NCBI GenBank assembly: GCA_035635855.1
Contig: DASQAF010000027.1
Location: forward strand, 186,001-250,000
Length of the DNA: 64,000 nt
Reading direction: 5' to 3'
DNA from: UBA11740 sp035635855
Lineage (GTDB): Bacteria > Acidobacteriota > Blastocatellia > Pyrinomonadales > Pyrinomonadaceae
Both the position numbers and the translations under genes were made by a program. The notes under the pieces were generated by a model. It did no database searches and was not told the origin of the DNA. It saw only the letters and a list, made by a program, of their open reading frames with translations. Positions 52,867 through 60,734 of the stretch are shown here, piece after piece. The number at the start of each line of letters is the position of its first letter. The first letter of the stretch is position 1.

Positions 52867-53523
52867 TCAGAGTATGTTTACGGCACGTCCCGCCAACAGA
52901 GCAATCACCAGCAAGGAAATCAGCGCCTGGACCATCATCAGGCCTTTGGCCCAACGCGATAGCACCGGCACGTCCGTCGGAGAGAATGCAGTGCTGGTGT
53001 TGAAGGCCAGGAACAGGTAATCAACAAAGTTCGGTTCCCATTCGTGCTCACCCGCGGCGCGCTTGGCCGCCGGGTCCATGGTCATCTGCGGAAACAGGAA
53101 GGCGCCGTCGGTGTGGCCCGGCGTACGGTCTCGCTCGTGTGGCCCGCCCGCATCCAGACGCCAGTACCAGGAAGCGAACACCAGGATGTTGCTAATCCAG
53201 AGCGCTGCCGCCGATCGCAGCAGTTGTTGAGGTGTTATCGCATGATCAGTCACCGCGTCGATCAGCAAACCGAGCGATACGATCATCGCCACGGTGACCA
53301 CCACGTTTACAACAGAACCAAGTATTTGATTGAGTGAATGATGACCAATGCGGTGGGAAATGATAGTTGGCACCAGCAGTACCAGCACCGTCGCCAGTAA
53401 GAGCCAGCGCGGACCCGCGACCAAAGAGGAGGGTAGCGCCGCGAACAAACCCCCAATCGCTATTACCGCCACGCCCGAGGGCCAGCGCGGTTCGTGGCTG
53501 CCGGTTTTATGAGAGAGTTGCAT
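52867..53523 (-). CDS. DUF1345-like inner-membrane protein
   Basis: A 218-residue integral membrane protein with about five to six helices. Landmarks are GGLFAALPSSLVAGPRWLLL at the N-terminus, WISNILVFASWYWRLDAGGP in the middle, and FLAFNTSTAFSPTDVPVLSRWAKGLMMVQALISL before the last helix. That last segment resembles an ion-channel pore helix, as in the DUF1345 family. Function is unknown. Fragments of a second copy of this gene lie at 43249-43302 and 50772-50925, so it once flanked the kinase genes more than once. It lies upstream of the small gene/kinase pair, with a 220-bp gap. Confidence 0.85.
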   Translation of the reverse strand: MQLSHKTGSHEPRWPSGVAVIAIGGLFAALPSSLVAGPRWLLLATVLVLLVPTIISHRIGHHSLNQILGSVVNVVVTVAMIVSLGLLIDAVTDHAITPQQLLRSAAALWISNILVFASWYWRLDAGGPHERDRTPGHTDGAFLFPQMTMDPAAKRAAGEHEWEPNFVDYLFLAFNTSTAFSPTDVPVLSRWAKGLMMVQALISLLVIALLAGRAVNIL

Positions 53524-53627
53524 CTGTCGATTAGTCTGCTCGCTGCGCGCATTATACGCGCTTCGAAACTAGTCGCTTCAGATATCAGGAAGCCGGAAGT
53601 GGGAAAACGGCCGCGGCGAGTATCCGG

Positions 53628-53849
53628 TCAACGGTAGCGATAGGTGATACGCCCACGAGAGAGATCGTAGGGCGACATTTCGACGCTAACGCGGTCGCCG
53701 ACCAGGATGCGGATGCGATGCTTGCGCATTTTGCCGGAGATAGCTGCCAATACCACGTGCGTGCTGTTGTCGAGCTGGACCTTGAAAAATGCGTTGGGCT
53801 GCTTGTCAATAATCGTGCCCTCCGCGGGAATTAAATCGTCTTTTGCCAA
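53628..53849 (-). CDS. infA: translation initiation factor IF-1
   Basis: A 73-residue OB-fold protein that binds the ribosomal A site during initiation. GTIIDKQPNAFFKVQLDN and GKMRKHRIRILVGDRVSVEMSPYDLSRGRITYR are the canonical IF-1 signature, and the length is exact. TTCTCC on the plus strand just before the gene gives a GGAGAA ribosome binding site. It stands alone here, outside the usual spc ribosomal-protein operon. Confidence 0.97.
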   Translation of the reverse strand: MAKDDLIPAEGTIIDKQPNAFFKVQLDNSTHVVLAAISGKMRKHRIRILVGDRVSVEMSPYDLSRGRITYRYR

Positions 53850-53932
53850 TAGACTTCTCCTTGGATTATGTCACGCGCATCTGGCGCGCGCGATTTCACG
53901 GGCGGGATGCCCGTACCACTCTTTAACCAACC

Positions 53933-54175
53933 TTATTCCTGATAATGATCGACCATGCTACGGCGCAGCGAAGCCGGAACGACTTTCCAATTCGTCGAGC
54001 AAAGCGCGCTCGGCGAAAGGTCGGATGTACGCACGCGCGCGACCCGCCATTGTTTGCGTTGCTCTTCGTAGCTCCAGCGATAGTACGGGCCATCGTCGCG
54101 CCGGCAGTAGAAAATAGTGTAGCCGCCCTGCGTCTCCTGATGCTGAGTATTTGTATAGACTCGCAGCCCGTTCAT
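53933..54175 (-). CDS. small hypothetical protein
   Basis: An 80-residue frame, charged and aromatic (GGYTIFYCRRDDGPYYRWSYEEQRKQWRVARV), with no signal peptide or membrane helix. CAGGTCCACAAG before ATG 54175 is a moderate ribosome binding site. Composition is protein-like and the frame sits cleanly between rpoZ and infA on the same strand. I recognise no family. A small beta-rich nucleic-acid-binding role would fit the composition but is a guess. Confidence 0.6.
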   Translation of the reverse strand: MNGLRVYTNTQHQETQGGYTIFYCRRDDGPYYRWSYEEQRKQWRVARVRTSDLSPSALCSTNWKVVPASLRRSMVDHYQE

Positions 54176-54238
54176 CTTGTGGACCTGTTCTTTAGTTCGG
54201 GGATCAGCACCCGACTAAAGCCGTTACTCCGAACTCCG

Positions 54239-54508
54239 CTATGCGCCTGCGTGATCGCCTGAATTCTCGTCCGTGTCCGGATCAGAAAGCTTAAAGGGCA
54301 CGAGGCCCCGTTTTACTTCCTCGAGGGCGATGCTCGTGTTTCTACGTCTGAGCGGATCAGTTTCAATTCTAGCCATTGAGCCGCGCATGAGCTGCTTGCT
54401 TCTTTGAGCGGCCACTATGATTAAGCGAAAATGTGAATCAATCCCCGGCCATTGCTCGATTGCTTCAATAGCGCCGGAAGCGCTGGTAGATTTCTTTCTT
54501 GCAGACAT
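54239..54508 (-). CDS. rpoZ: RNA polymerase omega subunit
   Basis: An 89-residue protein that stabilises the beta' subunit and is part of the ppGpp site in many bacteria. SHFRLIIVAAQRSKQLMRGSMARIE and TSIALEEVKRGLVPFKL match the conserved omega core (helix pair with R-x-x-L/I-V-x-x-A-x-x-R-x-x-Q-L). Length is normal. The Ser/Thr/Lys-rich N-terminus before it is typical of acidobacterial forms. It follows the zinc-ribbon gene by 19 bases. Confidence 0.9.
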   Translation of the reverse strand: MSARKKSTSASGAIEAIEQWPGIDSHFRLIIVAAQRSKQLMRGSMARIETDPLRRRNTSIALEEVKRGLVPFKLSDPDTDENSGDHAGA

Positions 54509-54527
54509 AGTGGATCTTTAATCTTTC

Positions 54528-54689
54528 TTAGATGAGCTTAAGTATTATGAACAGTGCCGGCAAAACCACGGCCACGCCCACAACCAGATGCAACCAACTG
54601 AGCGTCGCCTTGTGACAATTGGAGCATTTCATCTTCCACACCGGCAGTACCGTACCGCAGTTTTGGCAAGACCAGATTATCTTCGTCAA
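54528..54689 (-). CDS. 53-residue zinc-ribbon membrane protein (easily missed)
   Basis: A short gene starting at TTG 54689, eight bases after an AGGAG ribosome binding site. The protein has two CxxC knuckles (Cys8/Cys11 in SCQNCG and Cys22/Cys25 in KCSNCH), a classic zinc ribbon, followed by one transmembrane helix (about residues 33-51, VVGVAVVLPALFIIL). It lies between the desaturase and rpoZ genes on the same strand. A longer frame at 54538-54738 in another phase has neither the motif nor the helix. The family is not named; a membrane-tethered zinc ribbon could sense or tether proteins. Confidence 0.75.
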   Translation of the reverse strand: MTKIIWSCQNCGTVLPVWKMKCSNCHKATLSWLHLVVGVAVVLPALFIILKLI

Positions 54690-54724
54690 TCTTCACGCTC
54701 CTGACTTTCCTGGCGCCACGCGCT

Positions 54725-55630
54725 CTAAGCTCCTTCAAAGGAGCCTTTCCTTTTTCTCTCTCCGGTCACCAGTTGCCACATGGTGGCGGGTTTGTTAAAG
54801 CGAACCCGTTTGATACCGCGCGCCAGCCCGAGGAACTGCAGCGTGCGAATGCCCCACCAGTTAAAATCAACCTCGTACCATTTCAGCCCATGACGAGCCG
54901 AAGTTGGATGCGCGTGGTGGTTGTTGTGCCAACCTTCCCCAAACGTCAGCATCGCAACCCACCAACTGTTGGTCGAATCGTCGCCGGTTTCGAACCGTTT
55001 CCTGCCCCACAAGTGAGTCGCTGAGTTGACCAGCCAGGTCGCGTGCAGCGCCAGCGTCACGCGGACGCAAACGCCCCACAACATAACGCTCCAACCGCCA
55101 AACGCTAACAGGGCCACGGCCAATACGACCAGGGGTACGAAGTACAGACGGTCGAGCCAGATATAGAATCGATCCTTTGCTAAATCAGGAACGTAGTGCG
55201 CGATCGTGGCCTGGTCGTGTCGCTGCGCCGTGCCGGTTAAGATCCAGCCGACGTGCGACCACCACCGACCCTCGCGCGGTGTGTGCGGGTCCCCTTCTTT
55301 ATCAGTGTGCGCATGATGCATACGATGGGTGGTCGCCCATTGAATCGGTCCGCCCTGCAAGGCAAGTGAAGCACAAGTTGCCAGGAAGTACTCGACTATT
55401 TTAGGGACCTTGTAACCCCGATGCGTCAGCAGCCGGTGATAGCCCATCCCGATTCCCAGACTACCGGCGACCCAATAGAGGATCACCGCCGCCACAATCC
55501 CTTGCCAACTCCAGAAAAAGAGCGCTGCCAATGCGCCCAAATGAAAGAAGGCCAGAAAAGCACCGTTAGCCCAGTTGATGGTTCGTCTCTGGTTGGCGGG
55601 GACTATTTCGGCTGGTTCTTGGCTTCGCAT
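54725..55630 (-). CDS. acyl-CoA/acyl-lipid delta-9-type desaturase
   Basis: A 301-residue integral membrane di-iron enzyme that introduces a double bond into fatty acyl chains. The three histidine boxes are present: HRLLTH (65-70), HRMHH (102-106) and WHNNHH near residue 240. Four hydrophobic helices lie around them. Layout and length match the stearoyl-CoA desaturase/OLE1-like bacterial family. ATG 55630 is preferred over a TTG 12 bases upstream because GGAGAATTCC precedes it. It would adjust membrane fluidity, in keeping with the nearby helicase and RRM genes that are often cold-related. Confidence 0.93.
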   Translation of the reverse strand: MRSQEPAEIVPANQRRTINWANGAFLAFFHLGALAALFFWSWQGIVAAVILYWVAGSLGIGMGYHRLLTHRGYKVPKIVEYFLATCASLALQGGPIQWATTHRMHHAHTDKEGDPHTPREGRWWSHVGWILTGTAQRHDQATIAHYVPDLAKDRFYIWLDRLYFVPLVVLAVALLAFGGWSVMLWGVCVRVTLALHATWLVNSATHLWGRKRFETGDDSTNSWWVAMLTFGEGWHNNHHAHPTSARHGLKWYEVDFNWWGIRTLQFLGLARGIKRVRFNKPATMWQLVTGERKRKGSFEGA

Positions 55631-55666
55631 GGAATTCTCCAAATACTTCGACCTGACTACATCTAT

Positions 55667-55894
55667 CTAAGTGGGCAACGGCTCGAACTCGGTGATTGCA
55701 TGTTGCCCTTGCAAATTCCGGAGCTCTACGCGTCCGTTTGCCAACACGCGGCTGACTTCGAAAGTGCGCTCGAGCGTCTCTCTCCCAGGCATTACCTCCG
55801 CGCGAAACGTCAGCAGCATTCCCGCAGCAGGGCTGCGCAGCACCGACTGTATGTTTCTGCTCGCGCGCAACCTTCCGCGTTTGCCTTTAAGCAT
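55667..55894 (-). CDS. small conserved-looking protein, coupled to the zinc-ribbon gene upstream
   Basis: A 75-residue basic protein (MLKGKRGRLRASRNIQSVLR, then LTFRAEVMPGRETLERTFEVSRVLANGRVELRNLQGQHAITEFEPL) predicted to be a small beta-barrel. I recognise no named family. Its ATG overlaps the last 8 bases of gene 55887-56231, which points to translational coupling. The pattern VLANGRVEL..L.GQH..TEF looks conserved rather than random. Confidence 0.65.
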   Translation of the reverse strand: MLKGKRGRLRASRNIQSVLRSPAAGMLLTFRAEVMPGRETLERTFEVSRVLANGRVELRNLQGQHAITEFEPLPT

Positions 55895-56231
55895 GAGAGT
55901 GAACTAGGCGCCGCATACGATCCGCAAACAGAACGTCCATCTTGCGCGGTTCGATCAGCGCAGTCACTTCTCCCTCACCAAAAGTCGGATGCATCAAGGT
56001 CTGTCCCCGGCGATAGGTGCGCGTTTGATCGTAGGGCGCGCCTGCCTTCGAAGAAGTTCGGCGCGCGGCGCCGGCCTTGTAGGGAACGCGCGATCCGCAG
56101 ATCGGGCAACTAACTCGAGTGATCCGGCCCTTCTTGGTGACGGAAGCGACGATGTGTCCGCGCTCCTCGCCGCAAGTAACGCACATTTGTTCGACTCGAT
56201 CTCCGGCAGCGAAAATTTGCTTCTCTTCCAT
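55887..56231 (-). CDS. zinc-ribbon protein with SH3-like tail
   Basis: A 114-residue protein. Two CxxC pairs (VTCGEERGH preceded by Cys, and SCPICGSRVPYK) form a zinc ribbon in residues 17-55. The tail TYRRGQTLMHPTFGEGEVTAL..RKMDVLFADRMRRL resembles the SH3-like tail found in UvrD-type helicases and CarD-like proteins, which binds RNA polymerase or nucleic acid. AGGAGGATTT immediately before ATG 56231 decides the start over an earlier one at 56264. It overlaps the next small gene by 8 bases. A role in transcription or repair is inferred. Confidence 0.8.
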   Translation of the reverse strand: MEEKQIFAAGDRVEQMCVTCGEERGHIVASVTKKGRITRVSCPICGSRVPYKAGAARRTSSKAGAPYDQTRTYRRGQTLMHPTFGEGEVTALIEPRKMDVLFADRMRRLVHSHA

Positions 56232-56267
56232 AAATCCTCCTGGGGTGATTAATTCTTGCCTCAAGCT

Positions 56268-56337
56268 TGTCAGAAGCCCGCGCGTAAGCAGGGGCTTCTG
56301 TCGGTGCTGGCCCTCCCTAACGGTCGGGCTTCTGACA
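56268..56337. repeat. intergenic inverted repeat (AGAAGCCCG type), copy 1
   Basis: TGTCAGAAGCCCG (56268-56280) is perfectly mirrored at 56325-56337 (13-bp arms). Bases 56270-56295 recur in inverse orientation at 62749-62774 with 25 of 26 identities. It lies just after the helicase stop, so it may also serve as its terminator. Confidence 0.75.
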
Positions 56338-56345
56338 GATCAGGT

Positions 56346-57566
56346 TCATCTGGCTCTTCGTGGCCGAAATGAACGAACTGAGCTGCTGGTCCCGCGCGCG
56401 AATCGCGCAAAGGATTTGCCGTTGGTGTTCGCAGTTTGCAGCGGTGCGCCGCCAAACGCCGGCAGCACCACGCGCTTTACTGTCTGTCCGGTAAGTCGCT
56501 CAATCGCCCGCATCGAAAGCTCATCCACGGGGGCGACGATTGTGAAGGCTTGCCCTTCATTTCCGGCTCTGCCGGTGCGACCGACGCGATGCACATAATC
56601 TTCGGGCGCGGCGGGCACGTCGTAATTGATGACGTGCGAAACCGCTTCGACGTCCAATCCGCGCGCCGCGATGTCAGTAGCCACCAGCACTCGAGTGCGG
56701 CCATCGCGAAAGTCGCGCAGCGCGGCTTCGCGCTGAGATTGGCTGCGATCGGCGTGAATGCGATTGACACTGTGGTCGCGGGCTTCGAGGATATGCGCCA
56801 GGCGCTCAGCGCCGCGACGCGTGCGAGTAAAGACCAGGACGCGCTCAAATTTCTCGCGCTCGAGCAAGTCGAGCAGCAAAGCCGTCTTCGACTCCTGCGC
56901 CACGGGATAGGCGGTCTGCTCGACCATGGTGGCCGGACGGCCGCGCTGGTTGACCTCGACCAGTTTCGGCTGCTTCATTGTCGATCGCGCCAAATGCTCG
57001 ATGTTTGAAGACATCGTGGCTGAGAACAAAAGTGTCTGGCGGTTCGTCGGCAGCATGGCGAGGACTCGGCGAATCGCCGGCAGAAATCCCATGTCCAGCA
57101 TGCGGTCCGCTTCGTCCAGGACCAGTACTTCAATCGTTGATAGATTGACTGCGCCGCGCTCTGTAAGATCCAGGAGGCGCCCGGGGGTGGCGATTAAAAC
57201 TGCCACGCCGCGGCGTAGACTCGAAATCTGCGTTCTGATGTTTGCGCCGCCGATCACGGTGACGCTGCGATTAGCTTTGGTGCGATTCAACTCACCATAG
57301 TTCTTTTCAATTTGAATCGCCAGTTCACGCGTCGGCGCCAGCACGAGTACGCGTACGCCGGGTCGCTGTCGTTCAGTGATTCTCTGAATGATGGGAAGTA
57401 AGAAAGCGGCGGTCTTGCCGGTGCCGGTTTCGGCACAGCCTATTAGGTCAGCGCCGCTGAGGACGATTGGGATCGCTTGTTTTTGTATTGGTGTGGGTTC
57501 GGTGTATCCGAGAGACTCGCAGGCGCGCACCTGTGCGGGCGGAAGTCCCAGTTGAGAAAAATTCAT
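56346..57566 (-). CDS. DEAD-box RNA helicase, RhlE-like
   Basis: A 406-residue ATP-dependent RNA helicase. All core motifs are present: Q motif (GYTEPTPIQKQAIP), motif I AETGTGKT, Ia PTRELA, Ib TPGR, II DEAD, III SAT, V ATDIAARGLD and VI HRVGRTGRAG. The C-terminus is a short Arg/Ser-rich tail, as in RhlE/CsdA-like proteins. AAAAGGAG is the ribosome binding site, with a 7-bp hairpin just upstream of it (57584-57601). The RRM gene follows 180 bases upstream on the same strand. A cold-adaptation or ribosome-assembly role is inferred. Confidence 0.95.
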   Translation of the reverse strand: MNFSQLGLPPAQVRACESLGYTEPTPIQKQAIPIVLSGADLIGCAETGTGKTAAFLLPIIQRITERQRPGVRVLVLAPTRELAIQIEKNYGELNRTKANRSVTVIGGANIRTQISSLRRGVAVLIATPGRLLDLTERGAVNLSTIEVLVLDEADRMLDMGFLPAIRRVLAMLPTNRQTLLFSATMSSNIEHLARSTMKQPKLVEVNQRGRPATMVEQTAYPVAQESKTALLLDLLEREKFERVLVFTRTRRGAERLAHILEARDHSVNRIHADRSQSQREAALRDFRDGRTRVLVATDIAARGLDVEAVSHVINYDVPAAPEDYVHRVGRTGRAGNEGQAFTIVAPVDELSMRAIERLTGQTVKRVVLPAFGGAPLQTANTNGKSFARFARGTSSSVRSFRPRRAR

Positions 57567-57583
57567 TAAACTCCTTTTAGGGC

Positions 57584-57601
57584 GACGACGTTCACGTCGT
57601 C
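57584..57601 (-). promoter_or_regulatory. hairpin next to the helicase ribosome binding site
   Basis: GACGACG (57584-57590), loop TTCA, CGTCGTC (57595-57601): a perfect 7-bp stem ending about 8 bases before the AAAAGGAG of the helicase gene. It could affect translation, or be the tail of a leader structure. No further evidence. Confidence 0.35.
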
Positions 57602-57710
57602 ACAATTTTGTTGTTTAAGTGACAGTTTTTTCTTCAGTGACAGGGCAGTCCTCTGTGTCCGCTATGGTTAACGCTTTCGCGCTATAATTCACCGTGGGAG
57701 ACACAAAGGA

Positions 57711-57738
57711 ACTGCTTACTGCTCACTGCTAACTGCCT
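57711..57738. repeat. four-copy 7-bp tandem repeat
   Basis: ACTGCTT, ACTGCTC, ACTGCTA and ACTGCCT stand head to tail (57711-57738), directly before the stop of the RRM gene. It is a short degenerate microsatellite-like tract and no function can be read from it. Confidence 0.8.
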
Positions 57739-57746
57739 ACCAGTTA

Positions 57747-58121
57747 TTACCAGCGCGGTTCGCGTTTGGCGCCGTAGCCGCCGCCACCGCCGCGGTTTCC
57801 ACCGCCGCCGTAGCCGCCACCACCGCCGCGGTTGCCGCCGAAGCCGCGTCCGCCGCCGCCACCGCTGCGATTTTCACGCGGCTTGGCTTCGTTTACTTTC
57901 AAAGCGCGACCATTGACTTCCTTGCCATTGAATTGGTCAATAGCGGCCGCACTCTCTTCCTTCGTGGACATTTCGACAAAGCCAAAGCCCCGTGAACGGC
58001 CCGTATCGCGGTCTTCGACGACCGCCGCTGATTCAACCGTTCCGGCCTGGGCGAACAATTCCTGCAGCTCCTGACTGGTGGTTTGGAAAGCGAGGTTTCC
58101 AACGTAAAGTTTCGTGGACAT
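57747..58121 (-). CDS. glycine-rich RRM RNA-binding protein
   Basis: A 124-residue protein. One RNA recognition motif (residues 1-80) has RNP2 KLYVGNLAF and RNP1 RSRGFGFVEM. It is followed by a Gly-rich tail with about five GGGGYG/NRGGGG units ending KREPRW. Proteins of this build are cold-inducible RNA chaperones in cyanobacteria and many other bacteria. The AGGTATA-type site before ATG 58121 is weak. The long upstream region with a hairpin (58300-58319) could be a regulated leader, as for cold-shock genes, but this is inferred. Confidence 0.92.
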   Translation of the reverse strand: MSTKLYVGNLAFQTTSQELQELFAQAGTVESAAVVEDRDTGRSRGFGFVEMSTKEESAAAIDQFNGKEVNGRALKVNEAKPRENRSGGGGGRGFGGNRGGGGGYGGGGNRGGGGGYGAKREPRW

Positions 58122-58636
<515 letters not shown>

Positions 58637-59863
58637 ATGGCCAATATAAGTCCCGGCAACCTGGACGCCACCAAAAACGTTCAGCCAGTTCGGTTTCTTG
58701 AAACTGACGATCCGTTCAAGCCGCCCCAGCCGGGGATTGGCCTGTGCCTTTCCGGCGGTGGCTATCGCGCCATGGTTTTCCATCTGGGAGCCATTTGGCG
58801 ACTCAACGAATTGGGCCTTCTTAGAAAGGAGATCATCGTTTCCGAAGCGGAGGCTATTGGACCTCAACACCTGGTGAGAGTCTCGAGTGTTTCCGGTGGA
58901 TCGATTACCGCGGGGTTGCTCGGCTTGAAGTGGCAATCGTTGACCTTCGACGGTGCGAATGTCGCAACCAACCTCGGACCGATGATTATAGAGCCTATCA
59001 GGGCGATGGCCAGCACTACGATCGATGTTTGCGCAATACTGAAGGGCAAACTCCTACCGTGGACGAACGTCGCGGGTGAAATCGCGGCGGCCTACCGAAA
59101 GCACCTTTTCAGCAATGCCACGTTGCAGGCCCTTCCTGCGGACAGCGAGGGACCGCGATTTGTAATCAACGCGACCAGTCTGCAAACAAAAGTTCTCTGG
59201 CGTTTCAGCAAACCGTTCATGGGAGACTATCGCGTGGGCTTGATTAGGAACCCGACGTTGGAGCTGGCGACTGCGGTTGCCGCGTCTTCGGCTTTTCCGC
59301 CTTTACTTTCTCCGGCCAGACTCAAACTTCGCCCGGCAGACTTTGATCCAACCACTGACGGCGGCCTTCAATTCGAACCTTACACGTCCGACGTGAGACT
59401 TACGGACGGAGGCGTGTACGACAACCTGGGCCTGGAAACTGTTTGGAAGGGTTATGACACGATTCTGGTCAGTGATGGCGGAGGCGCCACTGCTGACGAA
59501 CCCAGACCATCCGCAGAGTGGTTGACGCAAGCCTTTCGAGTAGTCAGCCTGCTCGACAATCAGGTTGGCAGCCTCAGAAAGCGGCAGGTCGTCGGGTCAT
59601 ATCAAATGAATCTGCGTCACGGCACATACTGGGGCATTCGCACTAACATTCTGGATTACAAGCTGCCGACAGCCTTGCCATGTCCCTTCGATCAAACGTT
59701 GGCGTTGGCAAACACTCCGACACGGCTAAAGAAACTGGACTCAATTCTACAGCAGCGGCTTATCAATTGGGGATACGCGGTATCTGATGCCGCCATTCGT
59801 ACGCACGTTGATCCGACAGCACCTGCGCCAGCCGGCTTTCCCTATCCCGGCGGTGTCGGCTAA
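58637..59863 (+). CDS. patatin-like phospholipase
   Basis: A 408-residue lipid acyl hydrolase with a Ser-Asp dyad. The oxyanion loop SGGGYRAMVFHLG (39-51), nucleophile Ser86 in SSVSGGS and the DGG motif in LTDGGVYDNLG (about residue 254) are all present. There is no signal peptide. ATG 58637 (MANISPGN) is chosen because GGAAAT spacing is better than for the ATG 6 bases upstream. The C-terminal third (WLTQAFRVVSLLDNQVGSLRKR) is typical of the larger bacterial patatins. Substrate lipid is unknown. It converges on the PNPOx-like gene with only 5 bases between stops. Confidence 0.92.
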   Translation: MANISPGNLDATKNVQPVRFLETDDPFKPPQPGIGLCLSGGGYRAMVFHLGAIWRLNELGLLRKEIIVSEAEAIGPQHLVRVSSVSGGSITAGLLGLKWQSLTFDGANVATNLGPMIIEPIRAMASTTIDVCAILKGKLLPWTNVAGEIAAAYRKHLFSNATLQALPADSEGPRFVINATSLQTKVLWRFSKPFMGDYRVGLIRNPTLELATAVAASSAFPPLLSPARLKLRPADFDPTTDGGLQFEPYTSDVRLTDGGVYDNLGLETVWKGYDTILVSDGGGATADEPRPSAEWLTQAFRVVSLLDNQVGSLRKRQVVGSYQMNLRHGTYWGIRTNILDYKLPTALPCPFDQTLALANTPTRLKKLDSILQQRLINWGYAVSDAAIRTHVDPTAPAPAGFPYPGGVG

Positions 59864-59868
59864 GGCCG

Positions 59869-60534
59869 CTACTTCCGCCTCCGGCCGCGACTATAGTCAA
59901 CAGCATATTCGGGCAGCGTGCTTGCAGCCTGCACTCTGGAATCATCGACCGGCGAACCCGCGGCTAGTCGCAGCGGAATTACTCCGGCCCATACGGGCAG
60001 ATCGTAATCTTCCTCATCATCTAGCGGCGGTCCGGTCCGTACTTTTGCGGAAGCCTCTGTGAGCGGCAAAGAAAGCACTGTAGTCAATTGCAGCTCGCGC
60101 TCGTTAGGTGCGCGTACATCGGCCCAGCGGCCGGGAATCATGTGTTCCGACAAGGCGAGCAGCGCGGCCATCTTCTGTGCGCGCTCATCAACAACGGTCG
60201 CACGGCCAAAGACGACTACGGATCGGTAGTTCATCGAATGATGAAAGGCCGAGCGCGCCAGCACCAGTCCGTCGATCAGAGTCACCGTCACGCACACCTC
60301 AATTCCCTTTTCCAGCGCGCGCAACATGCGGCTGGCCTGTGAACCGTGAATGAACAGCCTGTCTTCGACGCGCGCGTAACCCGTCGGAATTACGAACGGT
60401 TCGTCGTCAACGACAAAGCCGACGTGACAGATAAAGCCTTCGTCCAAAATCTGGTTGATTAGCTCGCGGTCGTAATTGCCGCGCTGCGGCAGGCGCTTCA
60501 AAGTTGTGCGCGCGGTTTGGGGAAGCTTCTCCAT
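59869..60534 (-). CDS. pyridoxamine-5'-phosphate-oxidase-like flavin protein
   Basis: A 221-residue split-barrel protein of the Pyridox_ox_2 type. LINQILDEGFICHVGFVVDDEPFVIPTGYAR opens the FMN-binding barrel, and HGSQASRMLRAL and SAFHHSMNYRSVVVFGRATVV are further family marks. Such proteins bind FMN or F420 and are often annotated as nitroreductase or antibiotic-resistance-like, though activity is rarely known. ATG 60534 precedes a basic N-terminus. It is a single gene, convergent with the patatin gene. Confidence 0.9.
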   Translation of the reverse strand: MEKLPQTARTTLKRLPQRGNYDRELINQILDEGFICHVGFVVDDEPFVIPTGYARVEDRLFIHGSQASRMLRALEKGIEVCVTVTLIDGLVLARSAFHHSMNYRSVVVFGRATVVDERAQKMAALLALSEHMIPGRWADVRAPNERELQLTTVLSLPLTEASAKVRTGPPLDDEEDYDLPVWAGVIPLRLAAGSPVDDSRVQAASTLPEYAVDYSRGRRRK

Positions 60535-60734
60535 TTGTGGCCCTCGTTCGAGTTCGAATCTTTAGTTGAGAATAATTGAGTTGGGAGGTGGCGAACAAGC
60601 GTTCACCCGCACAAACAAATACGCGCCGAAGCATCTCGCTTCGACGCGTTCTATGCTGGGGTGCTGTGGGCCCTTCAAAACCACTCCTAGGATCAGGCCA
60701 GGCCCAAGGACACGACGAAAAGTCGCCAAATGAT

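Noticed and set aside
54538..54738. 66-codon minus-strand frame
   Set aside because: Overlaps the zinc-ribbon frame, which has the better RBS, two CxxC motifs and a membrane helix; the 66-codon version has none of these.
60540..60570. GTTCGAATC words at 60553 and near 61350, suggestive of a tRNA T-loop
   Set aside because: No matching acceptor, anticodon or D arms could be folded around them on either strand.
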